DNA of 64,000 bases, taken from positions 1-64,000 of the forward strand of contig CAIQVJ010000103.1 in the NCBI GenBank assembly GCA_903875225.1, read 5' to 3'. Under the pieces are notes generated by a model. That model did no database searches. It had not been told where the DNA came from and saw nothing but the letters and a program-made list of their open reading frames with translations. Of this stretch, positions 34,601 to 41,807 are shown piece after piece (position 1 is the first letter of the stretch; each line of letters opens with the position of its first letter). A program made the position numbers and the translations under genes. The stretch is from an uncultured Pseudomonadota bacterium (GTDB lineage: Bacteria; Myxococcota_A; UBA796; SXON01).

Positions 34601-35680
34601 GGCTTCGTCGCCACGGGCGACCGCGTGGCCGGCGGCCACACGCTGCTTGCCCGCAATTTCGACTTCGACGGCGGGCCGGCCTTCGACTCCGACAAGGCCG
34701 TGGTCGCAGTGAAGGGCGAGGGCGTGCTCGGGTTCGTTCACGTGGCGATCGTCGGCCTCGAAGGCGTGGTGACCGGGATGAACGAGGCGCGCATCGGCAT
34801 CGGCGTCCTGGCGGCGGCATCGGATGCCCGCATCCACCTGGGGATGCCGATGATCTTCATCGTGCGGGAGATCCTGGAGAACGCCCGCTCGTTGGACGAC
34901 GTGCAGCGCATCCTCGACGCACGCCGTGGGTTCGTGAGCGAAGGCATCCTCGCGGTGGACGGAAAGACCGGGGAGGCCACCGTGTTCGAGGTCACCCCGG
35001 ACGACGTCACTCGCCTGCCTTCCGGCGCCACCGGCACTCCGACCGGGACGACGCTCGCGCTCTCCAACCACTTCCGGGGCCCGCACGCGAACGACCTCGC
35101 CAACCACCTGCGCATGATCGAGGGCACGACCACCGCACGACTCGCGCGGATGGAGGAGCTGCTGGCGCGCACGCCGCTCATCGACGAGACCAGCGCCGTC
35201 GCGATGCTCCGCGATCGCAAGGGTGTCGGCGACCTGGACCTGCCGCACGGCCATGAATCGGCGATAAACGCAGATATTGCCGCACACGGGGCTGTGCTCG
35301 ACGCGACGAGCGGCACGATCCTGATCTCCACCTCCCCGAACCTCGCCGGCCGGTTCCTGCGCTTCTCCGTGGACAAGATGCTCGCGGGCGACCTCGAGCC
35401 GGAGGTCGTCGGGGCCGAGGACGACCCGGCAGGCACCTGGCGTGTGCAGGAGGCGCGGGAGCTCACCCGCACCGCGCGCGACATGCACCCCGGGGACGCC
35501 GAAGCTGCCCTGCGGCGTGCGCTCCGCCTGAACGAGGGCGACGTGGACGCCTCCCTGGCGCTCGGTCAACTGCTGGCCGCCACGGGGCGGGCAGAGGAGG
35601 CCAGGCCGCTCCTGGAGTCGGTCATCGCCCGGCCCGAGCGCTCGGAGCAGGCGCGGGACGCGAAGGAGGCGCTGCGATGA
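31646..35680 (+). CDS. MMPL/RND-type exporter fused to a C45 acyltransferase-like domain
   Basis: About 1344 residues. Residues 1-840 form an MMPL-family exporter: first helix ARLALLVGLCVLLTLIA, periplasmic loop, helices about 256-405, a helix near 425, a second loop and helices about 655-830; GMGVDYWIHLYLAG and FDQGIFMVEARNEET mark the two halves. Residues about 850-1265 resemble peptidase family C45 (acyl-CoA:6-aminopenicillanate acyltransferase): ACTGFVA with candidate nucleophile Cys984, then GGHTLLARNFDFDGG, GVVTGMNEARIGIGVL and LALSNHF. A TPR-like tail ends the protein. C45 enzymes mature by cutting before the Cys. A one-chain exporter with an acyl-transfer domain is unusual. It is coupled to the next gene by an ATGA overlap. 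Confidence 0.88.
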   Translation: MPSAPRFWTLRARLALLVGLCVLLTLIATQVRVSLDLADALPKGGEAGEAFADVRRFALLDTILVDVNGEGRSPEELGAAIDALGARLQARVGTDLASVRYAYGLSDGINLSRAAEPSIVVLTNTEELRTRLTDEGMRTALDRLRSQLFGPASMLAARQLEHDPLGLGTGFTTSLSRNQQAGTRLSGGHLLSADGAHGLILARASEPALGTQADSPIMQHMAEDLASCPLPADWIGSHRYAAEASGQIQTEVNRAVTTGTIGVLLVFLLAFRSIRPILGTFPPLLVGSIFATAVAALISPIHGIALAFGGALAGMGVDYWIHLYLAGVRDGVKPTFAERLLQGEAALKELMPAYRISVAATVLAFLALATSAYQAVSDLGLIGIGCSFGAFCTIVLAGPGMFAALARPGDKVPWIPLPVRVPAPIAGALIALLVLLGTRALGVRFDGDPRSMDARLPATAALESSIRTRYGGETTQGLVVTEGDTLDQALDRLAPAVAALAEVNGITVHSPLDLLPAPSQRAERAALVANPAELEARFVAAADAAGFDAASLLPGFRASIAAVEAPDAATWSKTAGSEILARTLDVDPETGHTRVAAIVVGVTEPALAHAGRELDLALANQPDESSTDPDRARFVYPAGVAEAGARRIRDELITRSGLSLAAVLAFMLLRYRDSVQVLAASLPSLAAAVGTLGVLAWRGIALTPVSGPAFVLVLGVAFDQGIFMVEARNEETAHAGPHETHAASFFAARAAIFIALATAFAGFVGLCAATYPAVFGVGLTESLGIGWTAITAFFIVPALLTDAGESVTRRMVRLLGFAVVLLLQVDALLALQGWISPPPVPDHVPPAPELTGTGVDRRVGPNELIRRHGIWVEHLEGAPYEMGRANAMMAGPLPDRNEAGIVVEFFKHVKNPLVQYGLFRLFPLFGGAIAKDVPERYLVELRGYTDVGDDPNWGWIAPHYTRKLCYHAIHDVGQAMVDSPLLACTGFVATGDRVAGGHTLLARNFDFDGGPAFDSDKAVVAVKGEGVLGFVHVAIVGLEGVVTGMNEARIGIGVLAAASDARIHLGMPMIFIVREILENARSLDDVQRILDARRGFVSEGILAVDGKTGEATVFEVTPDDVTRLPSGATGTPTGTTLALSNHFRGPHANDLANHLRMIEGTTTARLARMEELLARTPLIDETSAVAMLRDRKGVGDLDLPHGHESAINADIAAHGAVLDATSGTILISTSPNLAGRFLRFSVDKMLAGDLEPEVVGAEDDPAGTWRVQEARELTRTARDMHPGDAEAALRRALRLNEGDVDASLALGQLLAATGRAEEARPLLESVIARPERSEQARDAKEALR

Positions 35681-36243
35681 CGGTGCCCCTGCTTCTTGCG
35701 CTCGTCACCCCGGCCGCGCACGCGACCTGCCGGGTGCCCGAGATCGTCGACATGCCGATCACCCTCGGCATCGAGACGCATGGCCACGCGATCGGGGGCA
35801 TGGGGATCGTGACCATGACGAGCGCCGGCGAGGACGTCGCAAGCGTTGCGTGGTCGCTCACCCTGCTCTCGCCTGGGGGGCTCGCGCTGTTCACCGCTCG
35901 CGGCACCTTCGCGGAGGACCAGCCCGAGGGGCCCGTGGCCATCGAGACGGGGCTCGATGCCTGGAAGCCCTGGCTCGAGAAGCTCCCGCTCGGCCGCGAT
36001 CTTCGCGTCGCCTTCTCCACAGACGGGGCGCGCCTGGCGTGCGCCGGCGGCAGGACCCGCACACGCAGCACGTCCACGCAGGCCGACGGCCCCGCGTGGA
36101 CCCGCCGCTGGCATGGCCCGGGCGGGCCCGTACGGGCCGAGATCACCGCCGATCGCGTGGTGCTGCACGACCCTCTTCGCGGATACACGCTCACCATCGT
36201 GACCCCCGATCGTCCGCTGCCCGGCCCCGGGGTCGAGTCATGA
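35677..36243 (+). CDS. Exported protein of unknown function in the lipid cluster
   Basis: About 188 residues with signal MTVPLLLALVTPAAHA. The mature chain has strands such as VWSLTLLSPGGLALFTARGTF-like (near residues 55-75) and ends GYTLTIVTPDRPLP. Aryl-polyene clusters place a small secreted DUF3261 protein after the MMPL exporter, and this gene is in that place, but I cannot show sequence identity. Starts in an ATGA overlap with the exporter gene; ends in an ATGA overlap with the glycosyltransferase gene. Confidence 0.72.
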   Translation: MTVPLLLALVTPAAHATCRVPEIVDMPITLGIETHGHAIGGMGIVTMTSAGEDVASVAWSLTLLSPGGLALFTARGTFAEDQPEGPVAIETGLDAWKPWLEKLPLGRDLRVAFSTDGARLACAGGRTRTRSTSTQADGPAWTRRWHGPGGPVRAEITADRVVLHDPLRGYTLTIVTPDRPLPGPGVES

Positions 36244-38087
36244 GGCTCGACCGCATCCTCGTGACCGCCCTCGGCACGCTCGTGCTCGTGCTCTGGCTCC
36301 GGGCGCCGGTGCACGGCCCGGTCTGGCCGATCGCGCTGGCGCTCACGGGTGCGGTGGTGTTCCTCCTGCTGGCACGCCGTGTCCCCTGGCCGGCGCCACC
36401 TCCCTCGCCCGCCCGTCCAGCCGTCCTGATCCCGACCTACAACAACCACCGGTCCATCGGCGACGTCGTCACCCGCGCCGTCGCGGCGTGCGCCCCGCTC
36501 GGGATCAAGGTCTACGTCGTGGACGACGGCAGCACAGATGGTTCGGGCGCTGTCGCCGACGACGCCGGCGCCACCGTGTTCAGCCACGCACAGAACCGCG
36601 GAAAGGGCGCCGCGCTGCTCACGGGGATGAAGGCGCTCGCTCGGGCTGGCTGCACGCACGCGATCTGCCTCGACGCCGACGGGCAGCACCACCCCGAGGA
36701 CATCCCCGCGTTCGTTGCGGCGGTGCGCGCCGATCCCTGGGCGATTCACGCGGGCGTGCGCGATCTCTCCACGGCTCCGGGCATCAGCCGGTTCGGCAGA
36801 CGCTTCTCCAACTTCTGGATCTGGGTCGAGACCGGCTGGCGCGTCGCGGACAGCCAGTGCGGGTTCCGCGCGTACCCCCTCGCACCGGTCCTGGCACTCG
36901 ACCTCGGGTCCAGCCGCTACGATCTCGAGGTCGAGGTGCTCACCCGGGCGTTGTGGTCGGGGATCGCGGTCCGCGACCTGCCCTGCCTCGTGACCTACCC
37001 GCCCAAAGCCGAGCGCGTCACCAGCTTTCGCCCGTTCGTCGACAACACCCGCATCACCTGGGTGAACATCAAGCTCATCGCCGAGCGCATCCTGTGGCCG
37101 GCCTACTGGTTCCCCAGGCCGGGCGCATCCCGCAGCCGGTGGGACCCGACATCGCGCGGGTTTTCCCTCGGCTGGCGGCTCGTGCTCGGGGTCGTGCGCG
37201 GGCTCGGGCGCAAGCCCGCCACGCTGCTCGCACGGGCGGTGTCCCTCTGGTACGTGCCTTTTGCACCCCGGGCGGGCCTGCAGGGCTACCTCGCCCGGGT
37301 GCTGCCGCAGGAACCGGCCTGGCGGGCGCGTGCCCGGATCTACGGGAACTTCGCGGAGGCCCTCGTCGACCGCATGGCCTGGGCACAGTCCGGCCCGAGC
37401 GCCTTCCGCTACGAGCGCGAGGGCGCGGAGGTGATGGTCGAGGCGTTCAAGAACCGGCAGGGCGCGATCCTGCTCTCCTCGCACGCGGGAAACATCGAAT
37501 GCGCGGCCGGTCCCGATCGTAACGATGAGCGCGTGAAGATCCTCCACATCCTCCGATTCGCCGCCGCCGTGGACTACGGGCAGGCGGTGCTCGCCAGCAT
37601 GGACCCGAAGTGGCGACCCCACCTGATCGCGGTGAACCGCGCCGAGGGCTACTCGGCGCTCACGGTGCTCCGCGTCCTGCGCGAGGGGGGAGTCGTGGCG
37701 ATGCACGGCGACCGGTTGATCGACGAGCGCATAGTCACCGTCGATCTGCTCGGAGCCCCGTGTCGGGTGCCCGCGGGGCCATGGCTCCTGGCCGCCCTGG
37801 CCCGCGTTCCGGTGATTGTCGTAGGGTGTTTCAAGGAGGACTCCGACACCTTCCAGGTCGTGTCTTCCGCGCCGATGACCTGTGTGTTCGACCGCAAGCG
37901 CCCGCGCGAGGAGCAGATCGCCGCCTGGGCGCAAGCCTACGCCGACCAGATCGGAACCTGGGTGACCCGCTGGCCTCACCAATGGTACAACTTTCACGAC
38001 CTTTGGAGCCAGGAACCCGGCCCTGCCGGCCCCGTGGCCTCCACCCGTTCACAAACCGAGGTTGCCGATGAGCCGATTGTCACATAA
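36240..38087 (+). CDS. Glycosyltransferase family 2-acyltransferase (LpxL-like) fusion
   Basis: About 615 residues. Two N-terminal hydrophobic segments are followed by a GT2 domain: AVLIPTYNNHRSIGDV, VYVVDDGSTDG, QNRGKGAALLTGMKAL and CLDADGQHHPEDI (DxD-like metal site). From about residue 300 there is an LpxL/HtrB-type acyltransferase with the H-x4-E centre in SSHAGNIE (His415, Glu420), plus MHGDRL and WVTRWPHQWYNFHDLW. Aryl-polyene clusters carry the same two-domain arrangement (ApeJ). It would glycosylate and acylate the product at the inner membrane. Starts in the ATGA overlap with the secreted protein. Confidence 0.9.
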   Translation: MRLDRILVTALGTLVLVLWLRAPVHGPVWPIALALTGAVVFLLLARRVPWPAPPPSPARPAVLIPTYNNHRSIGDVVTRAVAACAPLGIKVYVVDDGSTDGSGAVADDAGATVFSHAQNRGKGAALLTGMKALARAGCTHAICLDADGQHHPEDIPAFVAAVRADPWAIHAGVRDLSTAPGISRFGRRFSNFWIWVETGWRVADSQCGFRAYPLAPVLALDLGSSRYDLEVEVLTRALWSGIAVRDLPCLVTYPPKAERVTSFRPFVDNTRITWVNIKLIAERILWPAYWFPRPGASRSRWDPTSRGFSLGWRLVLGVVRGLGRKPATLLARAVSLWYVPFAPRAGLQGYLARVLPQEPAWRARARIYGNFAEALVDRMAWAQSGPSAFRYEREGAEVMVEAFKNRQGAILLSSHAGNIECAAGPDRNDERVKILHILRFAAAVDYGQAVLASMDPKWRPHLIAVNRAEGYSALTVLRVLREGGVVAMHGDRLIDERIVTVDLLGAPCRVPAGPWLLAALARVPVIVVGCFKEDSDTFQVVSSAPMTCVFDRKRPREEQIAAWAQAYADQIGTWVTRWPHQWYNFHDLWSQEPGPAGPVASTRSQTEVADEPIVT

Positions 38088-38127
38088 TGACACGCCTCGT
38101 ACTGCTGACCCTCCCCTGGAGCCTAGC

Positions 38128-38427
38128 GTGAGCCAGCCCCTCGATGCCGAGCGCATCATCAACGACCTCGACCGGATCTTCGTGGATCAGTTTGAGCTTG
38201 CGGCCTCCCAGGTCGTGCCGACCGCGAGGCTCCGCGAGGATCTCGACCTCGACAGCCTCGACGCTGCAGACATGCTCGTCGCCATCGAGAAGAAGTTCGG
38301 AATCCGCCTCGACGATGAGGTGGCCCGGCAATTCCGCACGGTCGGCGACATCCACGAGTACGTGCGCAAGCTCGTCGCCGAAAAGCACGGCGCCGGCCAG
38401 ACCGACGGGGCCTCGGCGGGGTCGTAG
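38128..38427 (+). CDS. Acyl carrier protein 1
   Basis: About 99 residues from GTG 38128, with GGAG six bases before it; an ATG at 38068 would overlap the previous gene. It has the carrier motif DLDLDSLDAADMLVAIEKKFGIRL, with the DSL serine that receives phosphopantetheine, and helix 4 (VGDIHEYVRKLV). It would carry the growing chain for the ketosynthase pair of this cluster. APE clusters contain two ACPs, and the second is at 39212. Confidence 0.9.
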   Translation: MSQPLDAERIINDLDRIFVDQFELAASQVVPTARLREDLDLDSLDAADMLVAIEKKFGIRLDDEVARQFRTVGDIHEYVRKLVAEKHGAGQTDGASAGS

Positions 38428-38439
38428 CGCGCGGCCCCG

Positions 38440-39168
38440 CTACCGGGGCGGGCGGCTCAGTCCGAACAAGTTCAGGAACCCCTGGGAGGTGTACACCCAG
38501 AACGAGGGCGGGCGGCGATACCCCGACTGCTCGGCCATCGTGGCCTCTCTCACAGAAAGCGGCTGCCAATCGGGCAGCGCCTCCGTGGTGACCTCGGGCA
38601 CGCCCTGCATCATCCGGCTGTAGGCATACCCGTCGTCGATGGGGGCGATCAGGCAGGATGAAACCTGGGGGAAGCTCGATCGCCACGCCTGCACCATCGA
38701 GCACATCCCCCGAGCCTGCCCCCGGTCTGTCGCCACGATCACGGGACCGACCCGCAGCCCCTCCTCCGCCCGCCGGTGATCGAGGAGGGCGAGGGAGTAG
38801 GCCACGTTCTGGTCGGTGTGCAGGGCCTGGCGCTCGCGCAGGATCACGCGGTCCGGGACGCCGAGCGCGATCAGGCCCGCGGCCAGGGCGTCGGCCTCCA
38901 CGTAAGGGCTGTGGACTGCGTTCCCGGAGGTGATGAACCCTGCCACCACCCCCGTGGAGTAGAGGTGCTCGGCCCAGATCACCCGGCGCCACTCGCACAT
39001 GGAGAGGTGCCCACCGGGCTCGCTGGGGCACCCCGGGATCAACGCCACGTCCAGGGGCAGCGCGCGGTCATCCAGGGCCGTGTAGGCGTGCACGCATCCG
39101 GTCAAGAGCCCCAACGCCATCGGAATCCACGCCGCCCGCCCAGGGGAACGCGGGAACGAGTACTGCAT
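38440..39168 (-). CDS. DUF218 (YdcF/ElyC/SanA-type) lipoprotein
   Basis: About 242 residues from ATG 39168 (MALGLLTGC lipobox). DUF218 motifs: DVALIPGCPSEPGG, YSTGVVAGFITSGNAVHSPYVEADALAAGLIALGVPDRVILRERQALHTDQNVAYSLAL, and PVIVATDRGQARGM. In E. coli, ElyC/SanA-type DUF218 proteins affect envelope or peptidoglycan and undecaprenyl-phosphate handling. It lies antisense between the two carrier-protein genes and would be transcribed against them, which is odd within an otherwise one-way gene run. Confidence 0.85.
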   Translation of the reverse strand: MQYSFPRSPGRAAWIPMALGLLTGCVHAYTALDDRALPLDVALIPGCPSEPGGHLSMCEWRRVIWAEHLYSTGVVAGFITSGNAVHSPYVEADALAAGLIALGVPDRVILRERQALHTDQNVAYSLALLDHRRAEEGLRVGPVIVATDRGQARGMCSMVQAWRSSFPQVSSCLIAPIDDGYAYSRMMQGVPEVTTEALPDWQPLSVREATMAEQSGYRRPPSFWVYTSQGFLNLFGLSRPPR

Positions 39169-39211
39169 CCTGGCCTCCGATCCGTTAGCTATCGCGGCCC
39201 TGGAGACCGAC

Positions 39212-39493
39212 ATGGCCGAACCGTCGCTGCAGCACCGCCTCAAGGAGATGATCGTTCGCGTGCTGATGCTGGAGGGGGTCACCCCCGAGGACATCGCGGA
39301 CGACTCCGCGCTGTTCGGAGCCGGGCTGGGACTCGACTCCGTGGACGCCCTGGAGCTCGCGATCCACGTCGAGGAGGAGTTCAGCGTGAAGATGCCGGAT
39401 GATGCCGGAACGCGCAAGGCCTTCGCCTCGGTGAACGCCCTGGCCGACTTCATCACCGCCGCCAGGGCCGCGGCGAGTCCGGGGGGCCAGTGA
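39212..39493 (+). CDS. Acyl carrier protein 2
   Basis: About 93 residues. LGLDSVDALELAIHVEEEFSVKM contains the DSV phosphopantetheine serine; MLEGVTPEDIADDSALFG is the normal loop before it. It differs clearly from ACP 1, so the two probably serve different steps. The stop overlaps the GTG of the FAD enzyme gene. Confidence 0.9.
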   Translation: MAEPSLQHRLKEMIVRVLMLEGVTPEDIADDSALFGAGLGLDSVDALELAIHVEEEFSVKMPDDAGTRKAFASVNALADFITAARAAASPGGQ

Positions 39494-40695
39494 CCGACTT
39501 CCTGATCATCGGCGCAGGACCCACCGGGTGCGCGCTCGGCGCCTACCTCCGCAAGGGGGGCGCTCGCGTCACCCTGGTCGAAGCCGTCGAGCACCCCGAG
39601 AGCGTGGTCGGTGAGTCGATGCTGCCCTGCTCCCGCGTCGTGTTCGACGAACTGGGGCTGGACACGACCGGGTTCCTGAAAAAGCACGGGGCGGTGTTCT
39701 GCCAGGGGGACGACTCCGTGCGCTTCGACTTCTCGGAAGCCGAAGACCCCGTCTACACCCATGCGTGGCAGGTGCAGCGCGAGATCTTCGACATCCGGTG
39801 GCGGGACGTCGCAAAAGCCCACGGCTGCGAGATCGTCTACGCGAAGGTGACGGACTGCAACGTGAGCGAGGGCAGCCTGGAGACCACAGCGGGTACCCTG
39901 CGCGGCAAGCGGGTGATCGACGCCGGCGGGCGCTCGATGTGGCTCTCGCAGCGGCTCGGGCTGCGCCAGGGCGACCTCCGGCTCAAGAACAGCGCGATCG
40001 GCACCCGGATGACCGGAGTGCGCCAGCTTGGGCTGGACCAGCCGGGGGACATCACGATCTGCAGCATCCCGGGCGGCTGGATCTGGATCATCCCCTTCGG
40101 CGAAGGCGTGGCCTCCGTCGGCGTGGTCATGTCGCCGAGCTGTCCGCTCACCGGCTCGCCCGACCAGCGCTACGCGGGCGCCCTGGCCCTCTCGGCAGAC
40201 GCTCGCTCGCGCCTGGCCGACGCCGAGCGGATCTTTCCGTGGCGCGGGCTTCAGGACTTCACCGCCTCGTCCACCACCTTCCACGGCCCGGGCTTCGGGC
40301 TCTGCGGGGATGCCGCGACGTTCATCGACCCGGTGTTCAGCTCGGGCGTGCTGCTGGGGCTCTGTGGGGCCCGGATGATGGCGCCCGCGCTGCTCGATGG
40401 CTCCGACGCCGCCCTCGACGCGTGGCAGGCCACCTACCGCGAGGGCGGGGGCATCTTCCGCAAGGTCATCGACCACTGGTACTGTGGCGACTTCATGACC
40501 GTGGCGCTGGCCCCTCCCCGGCTGCAGAAGCCCTACTTCCGCCGCGGCATCGTCTCGCTGCTCGCCGGCGACGTGTACAACCCTGCCCGCACGAGCCCAC
40601 GCCGGATGGCTGACCGCATGGGCGAGCTGGCCGCGCACCTGCGCACGATGTCCTCCGCACCGCAACCGACCCCGGATCTGGATGAGGCCAAGTAG
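39490..40695 (+). CDS. FAD-dependent oxidoreductase with flavin-halogenase motif
   Basis: About 401 residues. FAD-binding GxGxxG motif is IIGAGPTGCALG (residues 6-17). It has GESMLPCSRVVFDELGL and GFLKKHGAVFCQGD, matching the 'GES.LP' and 'KHGA.F' stretches of PltA/CndH-type flavin-dependent halogenases (the Lys is candidate catalytic), and WIWIIP (Trp197-Pro202), which fits the halogenase signature WxWxIP. GLCGDAATFIDPVFSSGV is the second FAD contact. Relatives also include non-halogenating oxidoreductases, such as those of geranylgeranyl-reductase type. In Xanthomonas, a similar gene in the xanthomonadin cluster fits its brominated product. Translation is coupled to ACP 2 by GTGA, suggesting an ACP-bound substrate. 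Confidence 0.88.
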   Translation: MTDFLIIGAGPTGCALGAYLRKGGARVTLVEAVEHPESVVGESMLPCSRVVFDELGLDTTGFLKKHGAVFCQGDDSVRFDFSEAEDPVYTHAWQVQREIFDIRWRDVAKAHGCEIVYAKVTDCNVSEGSLETTAGTLRGKRVIDAGGRSMWLSQRLGLRQGDLRLKNSAIGTRMTGVRQLGLDQPGDITICSIPGGWIWIIPFGEGVASVGVVMSPSCPLTGSPDQRYAGALALSADARSRLADAERIFPWRGLQDFTASSTTFHGPGFGLCGDAATFIDPVFSSGVLLGLCGARMMAPALLDGSDAALDAWQATYREGGGIFRKVIDHWYCGDFMTVALAPPRLQKPYFRRGIVSLLAGDVYNPARTSPRRMADRMGELAAHLRTMSSAPQPTPDLDEAK

Positions 40696-40698
40696 CGC

Positions 40699-41166
40699 TT
40701 GATCCGCAAACGCCTGGCCCGGCTTCGCGAGCAGATCCACGAGATCCTGTCGGCGAACCTGTCGCCGGGCGGGATCGGCTGGGCCGTGGGCATCGGCTTG
40801 TTCATCGGGGCCCAGCCCCTCTACGGGATCCACTTCGGCGTGTGCCTGGTGGTTGCCCGGCTGTTCAAGTTGAACGAAGCCGTGATGTACGCAGCGGCGA
40901 ACATCTCCAACCCGTTCTTCGCGCCGTTCCTGATCGCGGCGGAGATCGAGATCGGCGAGTACTTTCGCCACGGAAAATCCACCGGCGTCGACACCTCCGC
41001 CTTCCACCAGTCGTTCTGGCAGGCACTCAAGACCGCACCCGACCTCTTCCTCTCGTGCTGCTATGGCAGCCTGGTGCTCGGGGTGGTGCTCGCGGCCACG
41101 CTGGGGCCGCTCGCCTGGGCGATCGCCCTTTGGCGACAGCGTCGCGAGACCGACAACCCGGGTTGA
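40699..41166 (+). CDS. DUF2062 membrane protein
   Basis: About 155 residues from a TTG start three bases after the FAD-enzyme stop. The DUF2062 pattern includes SPGGIGWAVGIGLFIGAQPLYGIHFGVCLVVARLFKLNEAVMYAAANISNPFF, with two membrane helices, followed by EIGEYFRHG and a C-terminal helix. DUF2062 proteins are often next to glycosyltransferases and are found in flexirubin/aryl-polyene clusters of Bacteroidetes. Probably in the inner membrane. Possible weak hairpin (41170-41187) after the stop. Confidence 0.85.
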   Translation: MIRKRLARLREQIHEILSANLSPGGIGWAVGIGLFIGAQPLYGIHFGVCLVVARLFKLNEAVMYAAANISNPFFAPFLIAAEIEIGEYFRHGKSTGVDTSAFHQSFWQALKTAPDLFLSCCYGSLVLGVVLAATLGPLAWAIALWRQRRETDNPG

Positions 41167-41169
41167 TTC

Positions 41170-41187
41170 CTGCCGGCAGCACGGCAG
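41170..41187 (+). terminator. Possible weak terminator hairpin
   Basis: CTGCCG and CGGCAG arms (6 bp) with a six-base loop, just after the DUF2062 stop, followed by AATTCTGTC with no T-run. It may mark the end of the rightward lipid-cluster transcript. Confidence 0.35.
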
Positions 41188-41291
41188 AATTCTGTCGGCG
41201 ACCCGCCGGGGCGACGAGAACGGCGCCTTCGACCGTGCGCGCCGGGCGGCATGGACCGTGCATCCCTGGAGGACACACCCTCGGAGCCCCC

Positions 41292-41771
41292 ATGCGATCC
41301 TCGATGCTTCCGCTGTTCCTCGCGCTCTCGTTCATCGGGCTCTCCGCCTGCGCCCCCGGCGCATCGGGCCGCAGCACCTACACCTCGGACACATCCGGGG
41401 GCGGAGCGGCGGGGGACACCGGAGGCGGAGGGAGCGGGAGCGGAGGCAGCGGGGGCGGAAGCGGTTCAGGAGACACGAGCAACGGCGCCTCCCTGTACGC
41501 CACCTACTGCTCGGGCTGCCATGGATCGAGCGCCCAGGGCGGGAGCGGGCCCTCCCTCGCGGGGGTCTCGGCGACGAACGGGGTGATCGACTTCATCCTC
41601 AGCGGCGGGGGCGGCATGCCAGGCTTCTCCAGCACGCTCACAGACCAGGAGATCACGGACATCCTCGCCTACCTCGCGAGCCTGGGCGGCTCCGGCGGCG
41701 GCACCAGCGGCAGCTCCGGCGGCGGGAGCGGTGGGACCGGAGGCGGTGAGGGCGGAGAGGGCGACGACTGA
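41292..41771 (+). CDS. Lipid-anchored c-type cytochrome
   Basis: About 159 residues from ATG 41292. Signal LFLALSFIGLSAC, then a Ser/Gly/Asp linker rich in GGGSGSGGSG. The heme site is CSGCH (ATYCSGCHGSS); the distal Met is in GGGMPGFSSTL; the last helix is DQEITDILAYLASLG. This is class I cytochrome c at about 80 residues, followed by another Gly/Ser tail. Likely periplasmic or outer-membrane electron carrier; partner unknown. Confidence 0.9.
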   Translation: MRSSMLPLFLALSFIGLSACAPGASGRSTYTSDTSGGGAAGDTGGGGSGSGGSGGGSGSGDTSNGASLYATYCSGCHGSSAQGGSGPSLAGVSATNGVIDFILSGGGGMPGFSSTLTDQEITDILAYLASLGGSGGGTSGSSGGGSGGTGGGEGGEGDD

Positions 41772-41807
41772 GGAGCTCCCGCCGGAGTGAACGGCGCCAT
41801 CCGTGCG

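Noticed and set aside
39169..41007. Upstream extension of the DUF218 frame to 855 codons
   Set aside because: Antisense to ACP 2, the FAD enzyme and DUF2062 genes; the domain begins after the lipobox at 39168.
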